From NCBI GenBank assembly GCA_051000815.1, contig JBPCNX010000060.1, positions 62,001 to 126,000 on the forward strand: a DNA stretch of 64,000 bases, read 5' to 3'. The DNA is from PSRF01 sp051000815 (GTDB lineage: Bacteria; Acidobacteriota; Blastocatellia; Pyrinomonadales; Pyrinomonadaceae). Below, piece after piece: positions 26,478 through 35,155 of the stretch. Under the pieces are notes generated by a model. It did no database searches and was not told the origin of the DNA. It was given only the letters and a program-made list of their open reading frames with translations. Position numbers and translations under genes: made by a program. Position 1 is the stretch's first letter. Each line of letters begins with the position of its first letter.

Positions 26478-27876
26478 TAACGAACTAGTGCGCGGCCTGG
26501 GACCCATCGCTGCGATCTCCATCAACGTCGGCAACATCATCGGCACCGGCATCTTTCTCAAAGCTCGAGTGATGACGTGCAATGTAGGAACTCCTATGCG
26601 CGTCATCCTGGTTTGGGTTGTCGCCGGGTTGCTGGCCCTTGCGGGGGCGCTGACCTACGCTGAGCTAACGACGATGCGGCCACACGCCGGCGCCGAGTAC
26701 GTGATTACAAAGGACGCGTATGGAAGGGTCTGGGGATTTCTTAACGGTTGGTCGCAATTTCTAATTTCACGGACTGCCTCAGCCGCAGCGCTCGCAGTCG
26801 GCTTCGCGATCTTCACGAACGATCTAACGCGGGGCGGACTCGATGTCGTTTACTTTACGGTCCCAATCCCTGTCTTAGGTATTGAGATCCCCTTCGGCCA
26901 CATCCAGGTTGTCGCTTTAATCACCCTGGCTGTAACCACCCTGATCAACTGTGCCGCGGTGGGCGCCACAGGACACGTTGCCTCTTTCGTCACGATCTTA
27001 AAGGTGGCTGTGGTGCTGGGAGTAGGAATCGCTGCTTTCTTTTACCAGGATGGCAGTTGGAGTCACCTCGGAATGGCAAACACCGGGGGCGCTTGCGAAG
27101 GCGTGGATGTAACCGGTGGCGGATTTGCCGGTTTTGCCGCAGCCATGCTTGGTGCACTTTGGGCTTACGACGGCTGGAACAACGTTTCCTATATGGCTGG
27201 TGAGGTAAAACATCCCGAACGCAATTTGCCGCTGGCTTTGATCGCCAGCATGCTGATCATTATCGCGCTGTATGTACTCGTAAACGTCAGCTACTACTAC
27301 GTGATGAATCCCACTGACGTCGCGAGTGTCTCTGCGACCTCGTCTGTGGCTGCCGAATCGATCGGAAGAGTTCTCGGACCAGTGGCGGTAACTTTGATGG
27401 CGGGAGTCATGATGCTTTCGTCCTGGGGTTCCCTTCAAACTTCGATTTTGGGAACCGCACGGATTCCTTACGCAATGGCTCGCGACGGCGTTTTCTTTCA
27501 GAGTCTGGCGCGTGTCTCAAGGAACACCAGGGTGCCAATTATTGCGCTGATCGTGCAGGGCATATGGGCTGGTGTGCTTGCGGTTTCAGGAAAGTTTGAT
27601 CAACTTACCGATCTCGCGATTTTCGCTTTCTGGCTGTTTTATGGAATGGTGACAGCCTCGGTTTTTGTCTTTCGCCATCGAGAGCCTGATGCTCCAAGAT
27701 CTTATCGCACGTGGGGCTACCCGGTGGTGCCGGCATTGTTCGTTCTCGTGACAATCTATTTGATCGGATTTACGATCTATAACGCGCCGGTCCCGTCGTT
27801 CCTCGGTTTGCTAACCATCGCGGCGGGGTTGCCGGTTTACTATTACTTTTCAAAGAAGAATCCTGAGCGGCCTTAG
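26467..27876 (+). CDS. APC-superfamily amino-acid permease
   Basis: A 469-residue inner-membrane transporter with about 12 hydrophobic helices. The first helix has the APC unwound motif ISINVGNIIGTGIFLK, followed by PHAGAEYVITKDAYGRVWGFLNGWSQF and the helix-6 region WAYDGWNNVSYMAGEVKHPERNLP. These are typical of LAT/serine-threonine-exchanger-like members, which move amino acids by exchange or symport. The ATG and first codons are formed by the right heptad arm of locus F (AACATGAAACC), so the translation start or the first residues may have been altered by that repeat. No better internal start is evident. Confidence 0.87.
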   Translation: MKPDNELVRGLGPIAAISINVGNIIGTGIFLKARVMTCNVGTPMRVILVWVVAGLLALAGALTYAELTTMRPHAGAEYVITKDAYGRVWGFLNGWSQFLISRTASAAALAVGFAIFTNDLTRGGLDVVYFTVPIPVLGIEIPFGHIQVVALITLAVTTLINCAAVGATGHVASFVTILKVAVVLGVGIAAFFYQDGSWSHLGMANTGGACEGVDVTGGGFAGFAAAMLGALWAYDGWNNVSYMAGEVKHPERNLPLALIASMLIIIALYVLVNVSYYYVMNPTDVASVSATSSVAAESIGRVLGPVAVTLMAGVMMLSSWGSLQTSILGTARIPYAMARDGVFFQSLARVSRNTRVPIIALIVQGIWAGVLAVSGKFDQLTDLAIFAFWLFYGMVTASVFVFRHREPDAPRSYRTWGYPVVPALFVLVTIYLIGFTIYNAPVPSFLGLLTIAAGLPVYYYFSKKNPERP

Positions 27877-27881
27877 CCTTG

Positions 27882-27933
27882 TTTAGCGTCCCACCAGGAC
27901 GAGATTATTTAGCGTCCCACAAAGACGAGATTA
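27882..27933 (+). repeat. Tandem direct repeat, two 26-bp units
   Basis: The unit TTTAGCGTCCCACCAGGACG plus GAGATTA-like tail occurs twice back to back with two mismatches. It lies just after the permease stop codon and before the palindrome cluster. Confidence 0.75.
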
Positions 27934-27949
27934 TTGGGATCGAACAAGT

Positions 27950-28226
27950 CAGTCCGCGTTAGCGGACGGATGAGAATAGCCCAGCAGTTCACTGCTGGGA
28001 TGATCGTGCGAAAGCGAGCCAACTCCGTGACACGGACGGCTGAAAACTTCGCGAAAGGAACCCACTCGTTTGTCAGTAACCTCATGCATTGCGACAAGCA
28101 TAAAGTCGAATATGATCTGCGTTACGTCCGCTAGCTTCAGCCGTCCGTTTCACGGACTCGCTTTGTTATTCTGAGTAACCCAGCACTAAAGTGCTGGGCT
28201 AGTTGCAGTCGTCCGCTACGCGGACT
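27950..28226. repeat. Cluster of short perfect palindromes
   Basis: At least six hairpin words occur in this gene-free stretch: GTCCGC-GTTA-GCGGAC, CCAGCAG-TTCA-CTGCTGG, TCCGTG-A-CACGGA, TCCGT-TTC-ACGGA, CCCAGCACT-AA-AGTGCTGGG and GTCCGC-TAC-GCGGAC. Stems are 5-9 bp and loops 1-4 nt, often AT-rich. The stems are roughly arranged in mirror order around 28060. The same class is seen at 35430-35657 and singly at 2201, 29411 and 31094. Confidence 0.75.
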
Positions 28227-28306
28227 GATTGAATCGCCTTCCTGCACTGGTGTCATTACGAGCGGACTCCTGGCTCAAGAGAACTTGTTAGGCTCCACAA
28301 ACCACT

Positions 28307-29272
28307 TCATCGCCTTACCACCTCAAACAAGGGCATTGGAGAACCCTCGCTGGTTGCCAGCAGCGCTTTGCCATCAAGTCGATACGTGATTGCTTCGCCC
28401 TGTTTGCGATTGCCCAGTCCAAACGAATGCAGAGGTTGCTTCCAGATCGCGCTGAACGTCGCCTTAGCATCAGGCAGCACGGCTTCATATCCCTGCATGT
28501 AGTCGCAGAATGCGACGCGACGTCCATCAGGCGAAATCGCACCCCCGGTGATTATGCCGCCCAACAAACTCGGCACCTCGAGCGTTCCTATTCGCGCGAG
28601 CGTGACTTTGCGGTTAGTGGCTAATGGCGCGGCCGCTTCGTAAATTCCCGGATTCGCAAATGGGACTTTCGTAACGATATAGATGTTCCCGGTCTGAGGG
28701 TGTACCAGCAACGCTTCAGCGTCATGCTTGCCGTCCGGATACCGCAAACGAATAATCTCCGCCGGTTCGGTTAACCCAGCCTTACTCTTCGAGACATTTC
28801 CCCCAGTAATGGCAGGTTCGGGTACGCGATAGACAACGATCTCGGTGCGTCGCTCCTGGTTATCGCCAATGTCTCCGATGTAGAGGTAGTTTTTACCGGG
28901 GACTGGGCCGGGTCCGGTGGACATGTCCTCCCAATCAAAGGCCGAGGCGCCCGCAACCCGCCAAACGCCCTTGCGATTACCGCGGCCATCGAAAGCATAA
29001 ATAAAAGGACCGTCGCCCGAGTCGTTGTGAGTCCAATAAACTCCGGGAACGTTGCGCGAAGCTGCAAGACCACTGCTTTCTTTAACAGAATTGTCCTTGA
29101 GAAATGCTAATCGGGTCGGTAGGCCATATTCACCGGTCGTTTGCTTCGCAGACTTCCGTGCTGGTGGTGCAGACGATCTGGATCGAACCGCTTGCGGCGC
29201 CGGTGGGGTAGCAAGTGTTTGTGCTGACGCCGCTACCGTCAGGATCAGAAAGATAACCCTTATGAGGTTCAC
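28307..29272 (-). CDS. Secreted protein of unknown function, propeller-like
   Basis: About 321 residues from a GTG start at 29272, which puts a signal peptide (NLIRVIFLILTVAASAQTL) at the N-terminus; longer versions start at 29362. After a Pro/Ala/Ser-rich linker, the body contains FLKDNSVKESSGLAAS, VYWTHNDSGDGPFIYAFDG, NYLYIGDIGDNQERR, HDAEALLVHPQTGNIYIVTK and GGAISPDGRRVAF. These resemble blades of an SMP-30/SdiA-regulated-like beta-propeller with acidic, possibly metal-binding loops. No catalytic assignment is possible. It is followed at a distance by murE on the same strand. Confidence 0.68.
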   Translation of the reverse strand: MNLIRVIFLILTVAASAQTLATPPAPQAVRSRSSAPPARKSAKQTTGEYGLPTRLAFLKDNSVKESSGLAASRNVPGVYWTHNDSGDGPFIYAFDGRGNRKGVWRVAGASAFDWEDMSTGPGPVPGKNYLYIGDIGDNQERRTEIVVYRVPEPAITGGNVSKSKAGLTEPAEIIRLRYPDGKHDAEALLVHPQTGNIYIVTKVPFANPGIYEAAAPLATNRKVTLARIGTLEVPSLLGGIITGGAISPDGRRVAFCDYMQGYEAVLPDAKATFSAIWKQPLHSFGLGNRKQGEAITYRLDGKALLATSEGSPMPLFEVVRR

Positions 29273-29382
29273 CAATTCGTTTCTGTATAGCGCAAACTGC
29301 GGGAACAGTGTCTCTCTTGAGAACAAGTCTTGAGCTCCCGTCATCTCGGGCAAGCGATCCACGAAATAACACTCCGAAAGTT

Positions 29383-29507
29383 ATGCTCAGTCAGGAAGGT
29401 GGGCTTGCCCCCGCTTCACACCGAAGGTGTGAAAATTAGATCCGGATCAAGTATTGAATCACGCCCTCGGCGTGAGCGGGTGCAAGCCACTCTTCCGGAC
29501 TGAGCAT
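29383..29507. repeat. 34-bp inverted repeat enclosing two palindromes
   Basis: The ends 29383-29416 (ATGCTCAGTCAGGAAGG...) and 29474-29507 are reverse complements over 34 bp with about six mismatches. Inside are two smaller palindromes, CACACCGAAGGTGTG and CACGCCCTCGGCGTG. No ORF fits inside. It looks like a compact hairpin-forming or MITE-like element between the propeller gene and murE, directly after the murE stop codon on the minus strand. Confidence 0.72.
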
Positions 29508-29514
29508 TACCCTC

Positions 29515-30999
29515 CTACTCTCGCTTTGCCAGAGCTTCAAGTGCAACTTCTTTGTCGTCGAAGTGAAAGCTCTCTCGCCCGATGATTTGGTAGTCCTCAT
29601 GGCCCTTACCAGCGATCAACACCAGGTCTTTCGAGCGCGCCTGTGACACTGCCTGATAAATCGCCTCTCTCCGGTCGGCTATTTTCCGATAAGGCTTGCC
29701 GGTTTTCTGAATCCCCAGCTCCGCGTCAGCGAGAATGCGCTCCGGGTCCTCGGTGCGTGGATTGTCCGACGTAAGGATCACTACATCGCTGAGGCTGCCG
29801 GCGGCCTCGCCCATCGGCGCGCGTTTCGACCCGTCGCGATCGCCGCCGCAACCAAACACCGTAATGATTCTGCCTTCAGTAACCTCGCGAGCTGTGCGCA
29901 GGACATTCAAGAGGGCGTCGTCGCTATGCGCGTAATCCACCACAACTGCAAAGTCACCCGCATGAGCCACACGCTCAAATCGGCCGGGCGCGCCGCTGCA
30001 GGTGGCCAGCGCGTTTGTTATGGTGTCGAGGTCATAGCCGAGCGCCAGGCCGCTCGCTATCGCAGCAAGTGTGTTGTAGATATGAGGCGGCCCCACGAGC
30101 GGAGAATGGAAGTCGCGGTCACCTGCCGGTGTGTGCAACTGGAAACGCATTCCATCCAGAGAGAACTCGGGATCGCGCGCAATGACTTCGGCTTCTGCTT
30201 TCAGGGCGTAGCGCACCACATTCAGCCCTTCGCGTTCGAGTTTCCTGGCCAATTCAACGCCGTAAGAGTCGTCGACATTGATGACTGAGGTGCGCGGTCG
30301 AGAGCCTAACCTCCCGTCAAACAGCCGCTGCTTGGCGTACCAGTAGTTTTCCATCGTGACGTGATAATCAAGATGATCGCGTGTCAAATTGGAGAAGACG
30401 GCAACTGCGTACTCAAGCCCGTCACAGCGATGAAAATCCATCGCCTGAGACGACGCCTCCATGACTGCGTTGCTACAGCCGGCGTTCACCGCTTGACGCA
30501 ACAGGCGCTGCATATCTGTAGCCTCGGGCGTGGTTCGCTCAGCCTTGCGCCTCTCTTTTCCGATTCGATATTCGACCGTTCCCGTCATCGCAACTGGTTC
30601 CCCAGCCGCTTCGGGGATGGAGGCGATGAGATAAGCGGTAGTTGTTTTGCCGTTGGTTCCCGTAATGCCGACGAGTTGAAGTTCTCTCGAGGGATGATGG
30701 TGAATCTCAGCCGCCGCGAGTGCCATTGCGCGACGTATGTTCATTACCTGCAGCCACGCGCCGACAAAGTTTTCGGGGCGCGGCGACTCGGACATCACAC
30801 CAAGCGCGCCTTGCCCTATCACTTGAGGGATGAATTTATGTGCGTCAAGTAACGCACCTTGAATTGCCAGGAAGAGTCCGCCTGGTCCGACGCGCCGCGA
30901 ATCGTGACTAATATCAGTGACGATCGCGTTCTCGTCGCCGGATAGTCTGGCTTCAGTTGCGGCAGCAATTTCTTTGAGCGTTGCGGGTTGGGTTGTCAC
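29515..30999 (-). CDS. murE: UDP-N-acetylmuramoyl-L-alanyl-D-glutamate--2,6-diaminopimelate ligase
   Basis: A 494-residue Mur ligase. The ATP loop GITGTNGKTTTAYL is near residue 113, the central domain has SSQAMDFHRCDGLEYAVAVF and FSNLTRDHLDYHVTM, and the specificity motif DNPRTEDP starts at Asp412, which indicates meso-diaminopimelate as the added residue. It acts in the cytoplasm in peptidoglycan precursor synthesis. The start is GTG at 30999. It is isolated from a dcw cluster in this window, being flanked by a secreted propeller protein and an aminoacylase-like gene. Confidence 0.95.
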   Translation of the reverse strand: MTTQPATLKEIAAATEARLSGDENAIVTDISHDSRRVGPGGLFLAIQGALLDAHKFIPQVIGQGALGVMSESPRPENFVGAWLQVMNIRRAMALAAAEIHHHPSRELQLVGITGTNGKTTTAYLIASIPEAAGEPVAMTGTVEYRIGKERRKAERTTPEATDMQRLLRQAVNAGCSNAVMEASSQAMDFHRCDGLEYAVAVFSNLTRDHLDYHVTMENYWYAKQRLFDGRLGSRPRTSVINVDDSYGVELARKLEREGLNVVRYALKAEAEVIARDPEFSLDGMRFQLHTPAGDRDFHSPLVGPPHIYNTLAAIASGLALGYDLDTITNALATCSGAPGRFERVAHAGDFAVVVDYAHSDDALLNVLRTAREVTEGRIITVFGCGGDRDGSKRAPMGEAAGSLSDVVILTSDNPRTEDPERILADAELGIQKTGKPYRKIADRREAIYQAVSQARSKDLVLIAGKGHEDYQIIGRESFHFDDKEVALEALAKRE

Positions 31000-31266
31000 A
31001 GAAATCGATTCTACCGACGCACTGCTTGAAAGTCACATTGGAGTGGTGGGAGTAATGGCTTTAGCCTAAAGGTCGAACGCTCGTGTAGCTTCGGCTTTGC
31101 CGCCGGAGTTGGCTTTCGCGGCGGCAAAGCTTAACCTGACGTTGCGCATGCCTTTTGAGAAAAGGAGCGCGAATCGCGCTGGAGGCGTGATTCCCATACA
31201 AATCTGGACAACGTCACGCTAAACGCTCTAGGATTTCTTCGCCCTACCAGCTCAACGTGCGGTGAA
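31000..31266. repeat. Gene-free divergent region with hairpins
   Basis: The main structure is an 11-bp perfect inverted repeat GCTTTGCCGCC / GGCGGCAAAGC (31094-31104 and 31120-31130). A smaller GCGCGAATCGCGC palindrome is near 31167. Promoters for murE and the downstream gene must lie here but were not resolved. Confidence 0.55.
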
Positions 31267-32967
31267 ATGATGCAAACCAGACTTTCACTCTGTCTAACGC
31301 TCGCAGGCATGTTTCTCTTCTCCTCCTTTCCGCTTCCCCGAACTGCCGCCAGCCTCGAATGCGATCTTCTGATCAGGAATGGCCATATTGTCGACGGCTC
31401 GGGCCGACCGGGTTACCGCGCCGATCTTGCAGTAACTGGCGATCGCATCGTTCGCATCGGAAATCTTAAAGACGCAAAGGCTAAGCGTGTGATCGACGCG
31501 CGTGGTTTGATTGTGGCGCCGGGTTTCATCGACATGCTGGGCCAATCCGAAACCTACGTTTTGATTGATCCGCGGGTGATGAGCAAAGTGATGCAGGGGG
31601 TTACGACCGAGATTACGGGGGAAGGTGATTCGATTGCACCAATCAATGATCGTCTTATTAATGAGCAGAGAGATTTCAATCGCCGGTATAAACTAGAGAT
31701 CAACTGGCGCACGCTTGGCGAGTATTTCAAACGACTCGAGCAACAAGGCTCAGGCGTCAACATGGCGACGTTTGTCGGCGCCACACAGGTCCGGGCCCAC
31801 GTTATTGGTTTTGACAATCGCCCGCCGACAGCAGCCGAGCTGGAGCAGATGAAGCAGCTTGTGGCGGAAGCGATGAAAGATGGGGCGCTCGGACTTTCAA
31901 CTTCTCTACAGTATGTTCCCGCGCGTTTTGCCAGAACCGAAGAGATTGTTGAGCTGGCAAAGGTAGCACGCGAACACGGCGGCATCTATGCGACTCACCA
32001 GCGCAGCGAAGCCAATGCTCTTGATGAATCACTTAAGGAGGTCTTTGCAATTGCCCGGCAGGCGCAGATTCCGGTGGAAATTTGGCATTTGAAGACGGCC
32101 TATAAGAAGAACTGGGGCCGGATGCCCGAGGTTCTACGCCGGATAGCCAGGGCACGCGCGCAGGGGCTGAACATCACCGCCGATGTCTATCCGTACATTG
32201 CCGGCAGTACATCGCTTAGCGCGTGTCTGCCACCGTGGGTTTTGGAAGGCGGCACGGAGAAGATGCTGGAACGTCTTCGCGATACACGCATCCGCCAACA
32301 ATTGAAGAAGGAAATCACCACTGACTCAAGGGACTGGGAAAACATTTACCTCGGCAGTGGCGGCGCAGGCGGCGTATTGATCGGTTCTGTAGGCAACCGT
32401 GAGCTGGAAGCAATGCAGGGGAAGCGTCTTTTACAAATAGCTGAAGACCAGGGCAAAGAACCGCTTGAAGCGCTGTTCGATTTGATCCTGGCTGACCACG
32501 GACAGACCGGAGCTATTTACTTCATGATGAGCGAACCTGACCTTCTGGCCGCGATGAAGTCACCTTTTGTCAGCTTCTGCACCGACAGTGGAGCACGCGC
32601 AATCGACGGCCCGCTGTCAGGCGCCAAATCGCACCCGCGTGGATGGGGCAGCTATGCGCGGATTCTGGGGCGTTATGTTCGCGAACAGAAAATTCTAACT
32701 TTGGAGAAAGCGGTGCAGAAGATGACCGGCATGCCCGCGAAAACAGTTCGGCTCAAAGATCGAGGGCTCCTGCGTGAAGGCATGTTCGCAGACATCGCGA
32801 TCTTCGATCCCGAGTCGGTTATCGACCGCGCCACCTTCGAAATGCCAAACCAGTATCCCGAAGGCATCGTCTATGTGATCGTAAACGGCCAGCTCAGTGT
32901 TGACGGCGGAAAACGAACGGCGGCACTCGCGGGAAGACCACTGCGCGGACCGGGTTACCGGAAATAA
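31267..32967 (+). CDS. Secreted D-aminoacylase-like amidohydrolase lacking the N-terminal HxH motif
   Basis: A 566-residue protein with a signal peptide and the amidohydrolase frame: LLIRNGHIVDGSGRPGYRAD, RVIDARGLIVAPGFIDMLGQ, YATHQRSEAN and the C-terminal ALEKAVQKMTGMPAKTV-type helix (here LTLEKAVQKMTGMPAKTVRL) with GMFADIAIFDPE. Classical D-aminoacylases have a metal-binding HxH after GFID (GFIDxHxH); here the sequence is GFIDMLGQSE, so that site is lost. Other histidines remain (THQR, IWHLK). It may be an inactive paralogue or a subfamily using a different site. ATG at 31267 or 31270. Confidence 0.78.
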   Translation: MMQTRLSLCLTLAGMFLFSSFPLPRTAASLECDLLIRNGHIVDGSGRPGYRADLAVTGDRIVRIGNLKDAKAKRVIDARGLIVAPGFIDMLGQSETYVLIDPRVMSKVMQGVTTEITGEGDSIAPINDRLINEQRDFNRRYKLEINWRTLGEYFKRLEQQGSGVNMATFVGATQVRAHVIGFDNRPPTAAELEQMKQLVAEAMKDGALGLSTSLQYVPARFARTEEIVELAKVAREHGGIYATHQRSEANALDESLKEVFAIARQAQIPVEIWHLKTAYKKNWGRMPEVLRRIARARAQGLNITADVYPYIAGSTSLSACLPPWVLEGGTEKMLERLRDTRIRQQLKKEITTDSRDWENIYLGSGGAGGVLIGSVGNRELEAMQGKRLLQIAEDQGKEPLEALFDLILADHGQTGAIYFMMSEPDLLAAMKSPFVSFCTDSGARAIDGPLSGAKSHPRGWGSYARILGRYVREQKILTLEKAVQKMTGMPAKTVRLKDRGLLREGMFADIAIFDPESVIDRATFEMPNQYPEGIVYVIVNGQLSVDGGKRTAALAGRPLRGPGYRK

Positions 32968-33045
32968 AGTCCAACGTCCAATGTCCAAAGTCAGAACCCA
33001 AATGCCTTTCGACGTTGGACCTTGGACGTTGGACCTTGGACATTG
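32966..33045. repeat. Heptad repeat locus G (compact inverted pair)
   Basis: The left arm (32966-33000) has GTCCAAC / GTCCAAT / GTCCAAA units and the right arm (33011-33045) GACGTTG / GACCTTG units, separated by only about 10 bp. It sits exactly between two convergent stop codons, where a hairpin could end transcription from both sides. The heptamer family is that of loci A and K. Confidence 0.9.
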
Positions 33046-33046
33046 T

Positions 33047-33337
33047 TTACACCGACCCGGTTATTTTTCGATATTCATCTTCACTCCACGCCTTCAAAGT
33101 TTCAGTCTGCACGTTTCCCTGCGCCGCAAGCGAGAGCAACGCAGTCGCGACGGCATCGTCGCTGGGCGCCTCAAGTAACATGATCAAGTCGTAGCGACCC
33201 ATGGTCATGTGCAACTGCTTTATCTCGACGCCGATTTCTTTGAAGGCCTTGCGACCGGCGTCGAATCTGTTTGCGCTGTCTTTGACGTGCGCCACCCCTT
33301 GCTGAGTCCAACGCACAAGCGAGATGTATTTAGGCAT
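33047..33337 (-). CDS. GYD-domain protein
   Basis: A 96-residue cytoplasmic protein with the ferredoxin-like GYD pattern: KYISLVRWTQQGVAHVKDSA, IEIKQLHMTMGRYDLIMLLE (here VEIKQLHMTMGRYD), then APSDDAVATALLSLAAQGNV. The name-giving Gly-Tyr-Asp appears as GRYD. Function of the family is unknown. Start ATG at 33337; the stop touches heptad locus G. Confidence 0.85.
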   Translation of the reverse strand: MPKYISLVRWTQQGVAHVKDSANRFDAGRKAFKEIGVEIKQLHMTMGRYDLIMLLEAPSDDAVATALLSLAAQGNVQTETLKAWSEDEYRKITGSV

Positions 33338-33349
33338 TGCAGTTTCTCC

Positions 33350-33736
33350 TTAACTTACTTCGTATGTTTGTTCGCGGATTAGCGGACACTCAATTCCGTC
33401 CAACATGACAGTCCGAGAGTGCATTAATGTTATTACGTTTATACCTTTATGAAGACTTTCCGGCGATAAAGGCAGCCGCATCAATCCCAGCCACAACAGA
33501 ACGAAGGCTATGGCAAATAACAGTGACGCCTGATAATCCGGAGCCCACGAAAGAAACAGGCTGTTATAGATCCAAGTCTGTAAACTGATCCGGCTGCCAT
33601 CAGAGCGGGGAATTTTGATCAGCCCCATCAAGTTCGCGTGGGCCAGCGGCCAATAGATATGGCTCCATGAGCCAGGATTGTTTACCAGGACCATTCCGGC
33701 GATCGTCAGCCCGCGAAACACATCGAGCGAGATCAA
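33350..33736 (-). pseudogene. HGSNAT/NagX-like membrane acyltransferase with large internal deletion
   Basis: The N-terminal fragment ISLDVFRGLTIAGMVLVNNP then GSWSHIYWPLAHA is the hallmark opening of the heparan-alpha-glucosaminide N-acetyltransferase-like (DUF5009) membrane family. After LAHA the sequence jumps to a C-terminal-like piece, SLQTWIYNSLFLSWAPDYQA, then LLFAIAFVLLWLGLM. Family members are about 360-400 residues; this is 129, so most helices are missing. No ATG start is present, and the tail after LGLM reads as unrelated sequence. It appears to be a gutted gene. Confidence 0.8.
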
Positions 33737-33913
33737 TCGCCCATTTGCGCTTCGTGCTAAAGTGTTTTCCCTTGGACGTTAGCCGGGAATGAACGCCGAG
33801 GCCTTGTGGCGTTTTCGTCGACCGGATTTGGGATTGCGGACCACTTTTAAACTAAATTGCGTGCGAAGACAACGTTCATACCGCTTTGATCGCATGCAGA
33901 CAGGTGAACACTT

Positions 33914-34948
33914 TTGTCATTGATGCTTGATGAGATCGCCGCGCAGCCGCAAGCCCTCGCGCGAACGATCGAAGCCGAGCGCGCCAAGATCGCGCGTTTG
34001 GGTAAGTTTCTTAATGAGCGCGACATCGATCTGATCGTCCTTGTGGCTCGCGGCAGTTCAGATAACGCTGCGCTTTTCGGTCGCTACCTCCTGGAGATCA
34101 CCACGGGCATTCCGGTTTCACTTTCCGCACCGTCAGTCCACACGCTTTATCAAGCCAGATTAAGACTACAACGCGCTTTGGTAGTCGGTGTTTCGCAATC
34201 AGGCGAAGGTGAAGATATCAATCTGGTGCTGGAGAGTGCGCGCAAGTGTGGCGCTTATACAATTGGGATTACGAATGAACCGTCATCTTCGATGGCCGGT
34301 CTTGTCGATGAGACCCTCGTGATGCACGGCGGGCGAGAACGATCAGTTGCGGCGACGAAAACGTTTACCGGTCAAATGATGCTTTTCTATATGCTGGCGG
34401 CGGAGCTTGGCGAAAGTTCAAATGCGCTGGCTTACGAGAGCATCCCTGATTTTACCGCCCGCGCATTGGAACAGAAGCCGGCGATTCTCGAGCTCGTGCA
34501 ACGCTACGTGTTCATGGAGAACTGCGTTGTCGTTGGCCGCGGCCTCGCGTACGCGAACGCGTACGAGCTGGCGTTGAAGTTAATGGAAACCTGTTACGTG
34601 GTGGCCGAACGATTCTCGTCGGCAGATTTCCTTCATGGCCCACTGGCGATGGTTGAGCGTCACTTCCCTGTTTTTCTTTTTGCGCCGCCAGGTGTAATGC
34701 TTTCCGGCGTTAAAGACTTGATCCAACGTCTGCGTGAACTGCGGGCGGAGACCTTAGCCATCACCGGCGACCTTGAAGCAGCCAGCTTGTGTACGCGCGC
34801 CGTAATCATGCCAAGAGAAATCGATGAGTTTCTCGCGCCGATTCCTTACATTATTCCCGGACAGTTATTTGCGGCGCTGCTTGCTGAAGCTAAGGGTCTC
34901 GATCCGGATTCACCACGCTCGTTGTCGAAAGTGACGAGAACCTTGTAA
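33914..34948 (+). CDS. SIS-domain sugar-phosphate isomerase (GlmS isomerase-half-like)
   Basis: A 344-residue protein made of two SIS domains, equivalent to the isomerase half of GlmS without the glutaminase domain. Motifs include DLIVLVARGSSDNAALFGRY, VGVSQSGEGEDINLVLESAR, RERSVAATKTFTGQM, and in the second domain VVGRGLAYANAYELALKLME, ERFSSADFLHGPLAMVE. Such proteins act on phosphorylated amino sugars (GlmS-like or AgaS-like deaminase/isomerase). A TTG at 33914 has an AGGTGA ribosome site 6 bp upstream; ATG at 33923 is the alternative. The HTH-only GntR at 35156 lies downstream on the same strand. Confidence 0.85.
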   Translation: MSLMLDEIAAQPQALARTIEAERAKIARLGKFLNERDIDLIVLVARGSSDNAALFGRYLLEITTGIPVSLSAPSVHTLYQARLRLQRALVVGVSQSGEGEDINLVLESARKCGAYTIGITNEPSSSMAGLVDETLVMHGGRERSVAATKTFTGQMMLFYMLAAELGESSNALAYESIPDFTARALEQKPAILELVQRYVFMENCVVVGRGLAYANAYELALKLMETCYVVAERFSSADFLHGPLAMVERHFPVFLFAPPGVMLSGVKDLIQRLRELRAETLAITGDLEAASLCTRAVIMPREIDEFLAPIPYIIPGQLFAALLAEAKGLDPDSPRSLSKVTRTL

Positions 34949-34984
34949 CGCTGGTAGTTCCCTGGTTTAGATAACAAGCAAGAC

Positions 34985-35050
34985 GATCCACGAAATCACA
35001 CTAAGGAACACTAAATTCACTTCGTGTATTTTCGTGTGATTTAGTGGATC
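34985..35050. repeat. GATCCACGAAATCACAC inverted repeat
   Basis: 20-bp arms at 34985-35004 and 35031-35050 are reverse complements with two mismatches, about 26 bp apart. Related sequence occurs at 19263-19332 and as a half-copy near 29355, so this is a third small repeat family. Confidence 0.75.
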
Positions 35051-35155
35051 GGTTGTCAGCTCGAGAGGAGCGAGAGTCCAGATCCCATAAGACACAGCTC
35101 GGGGCAGTTAGCTTTCGTCGCAAAAGAATAGTTTGCGTTACACTTAGATCAGAAC

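Noticed and set aside
27909..28097. 62-codon minus-strand frame in the palindrome cluster
   Set aside because: It is formed by the direct repeat and palindromes and has no support as a gene.
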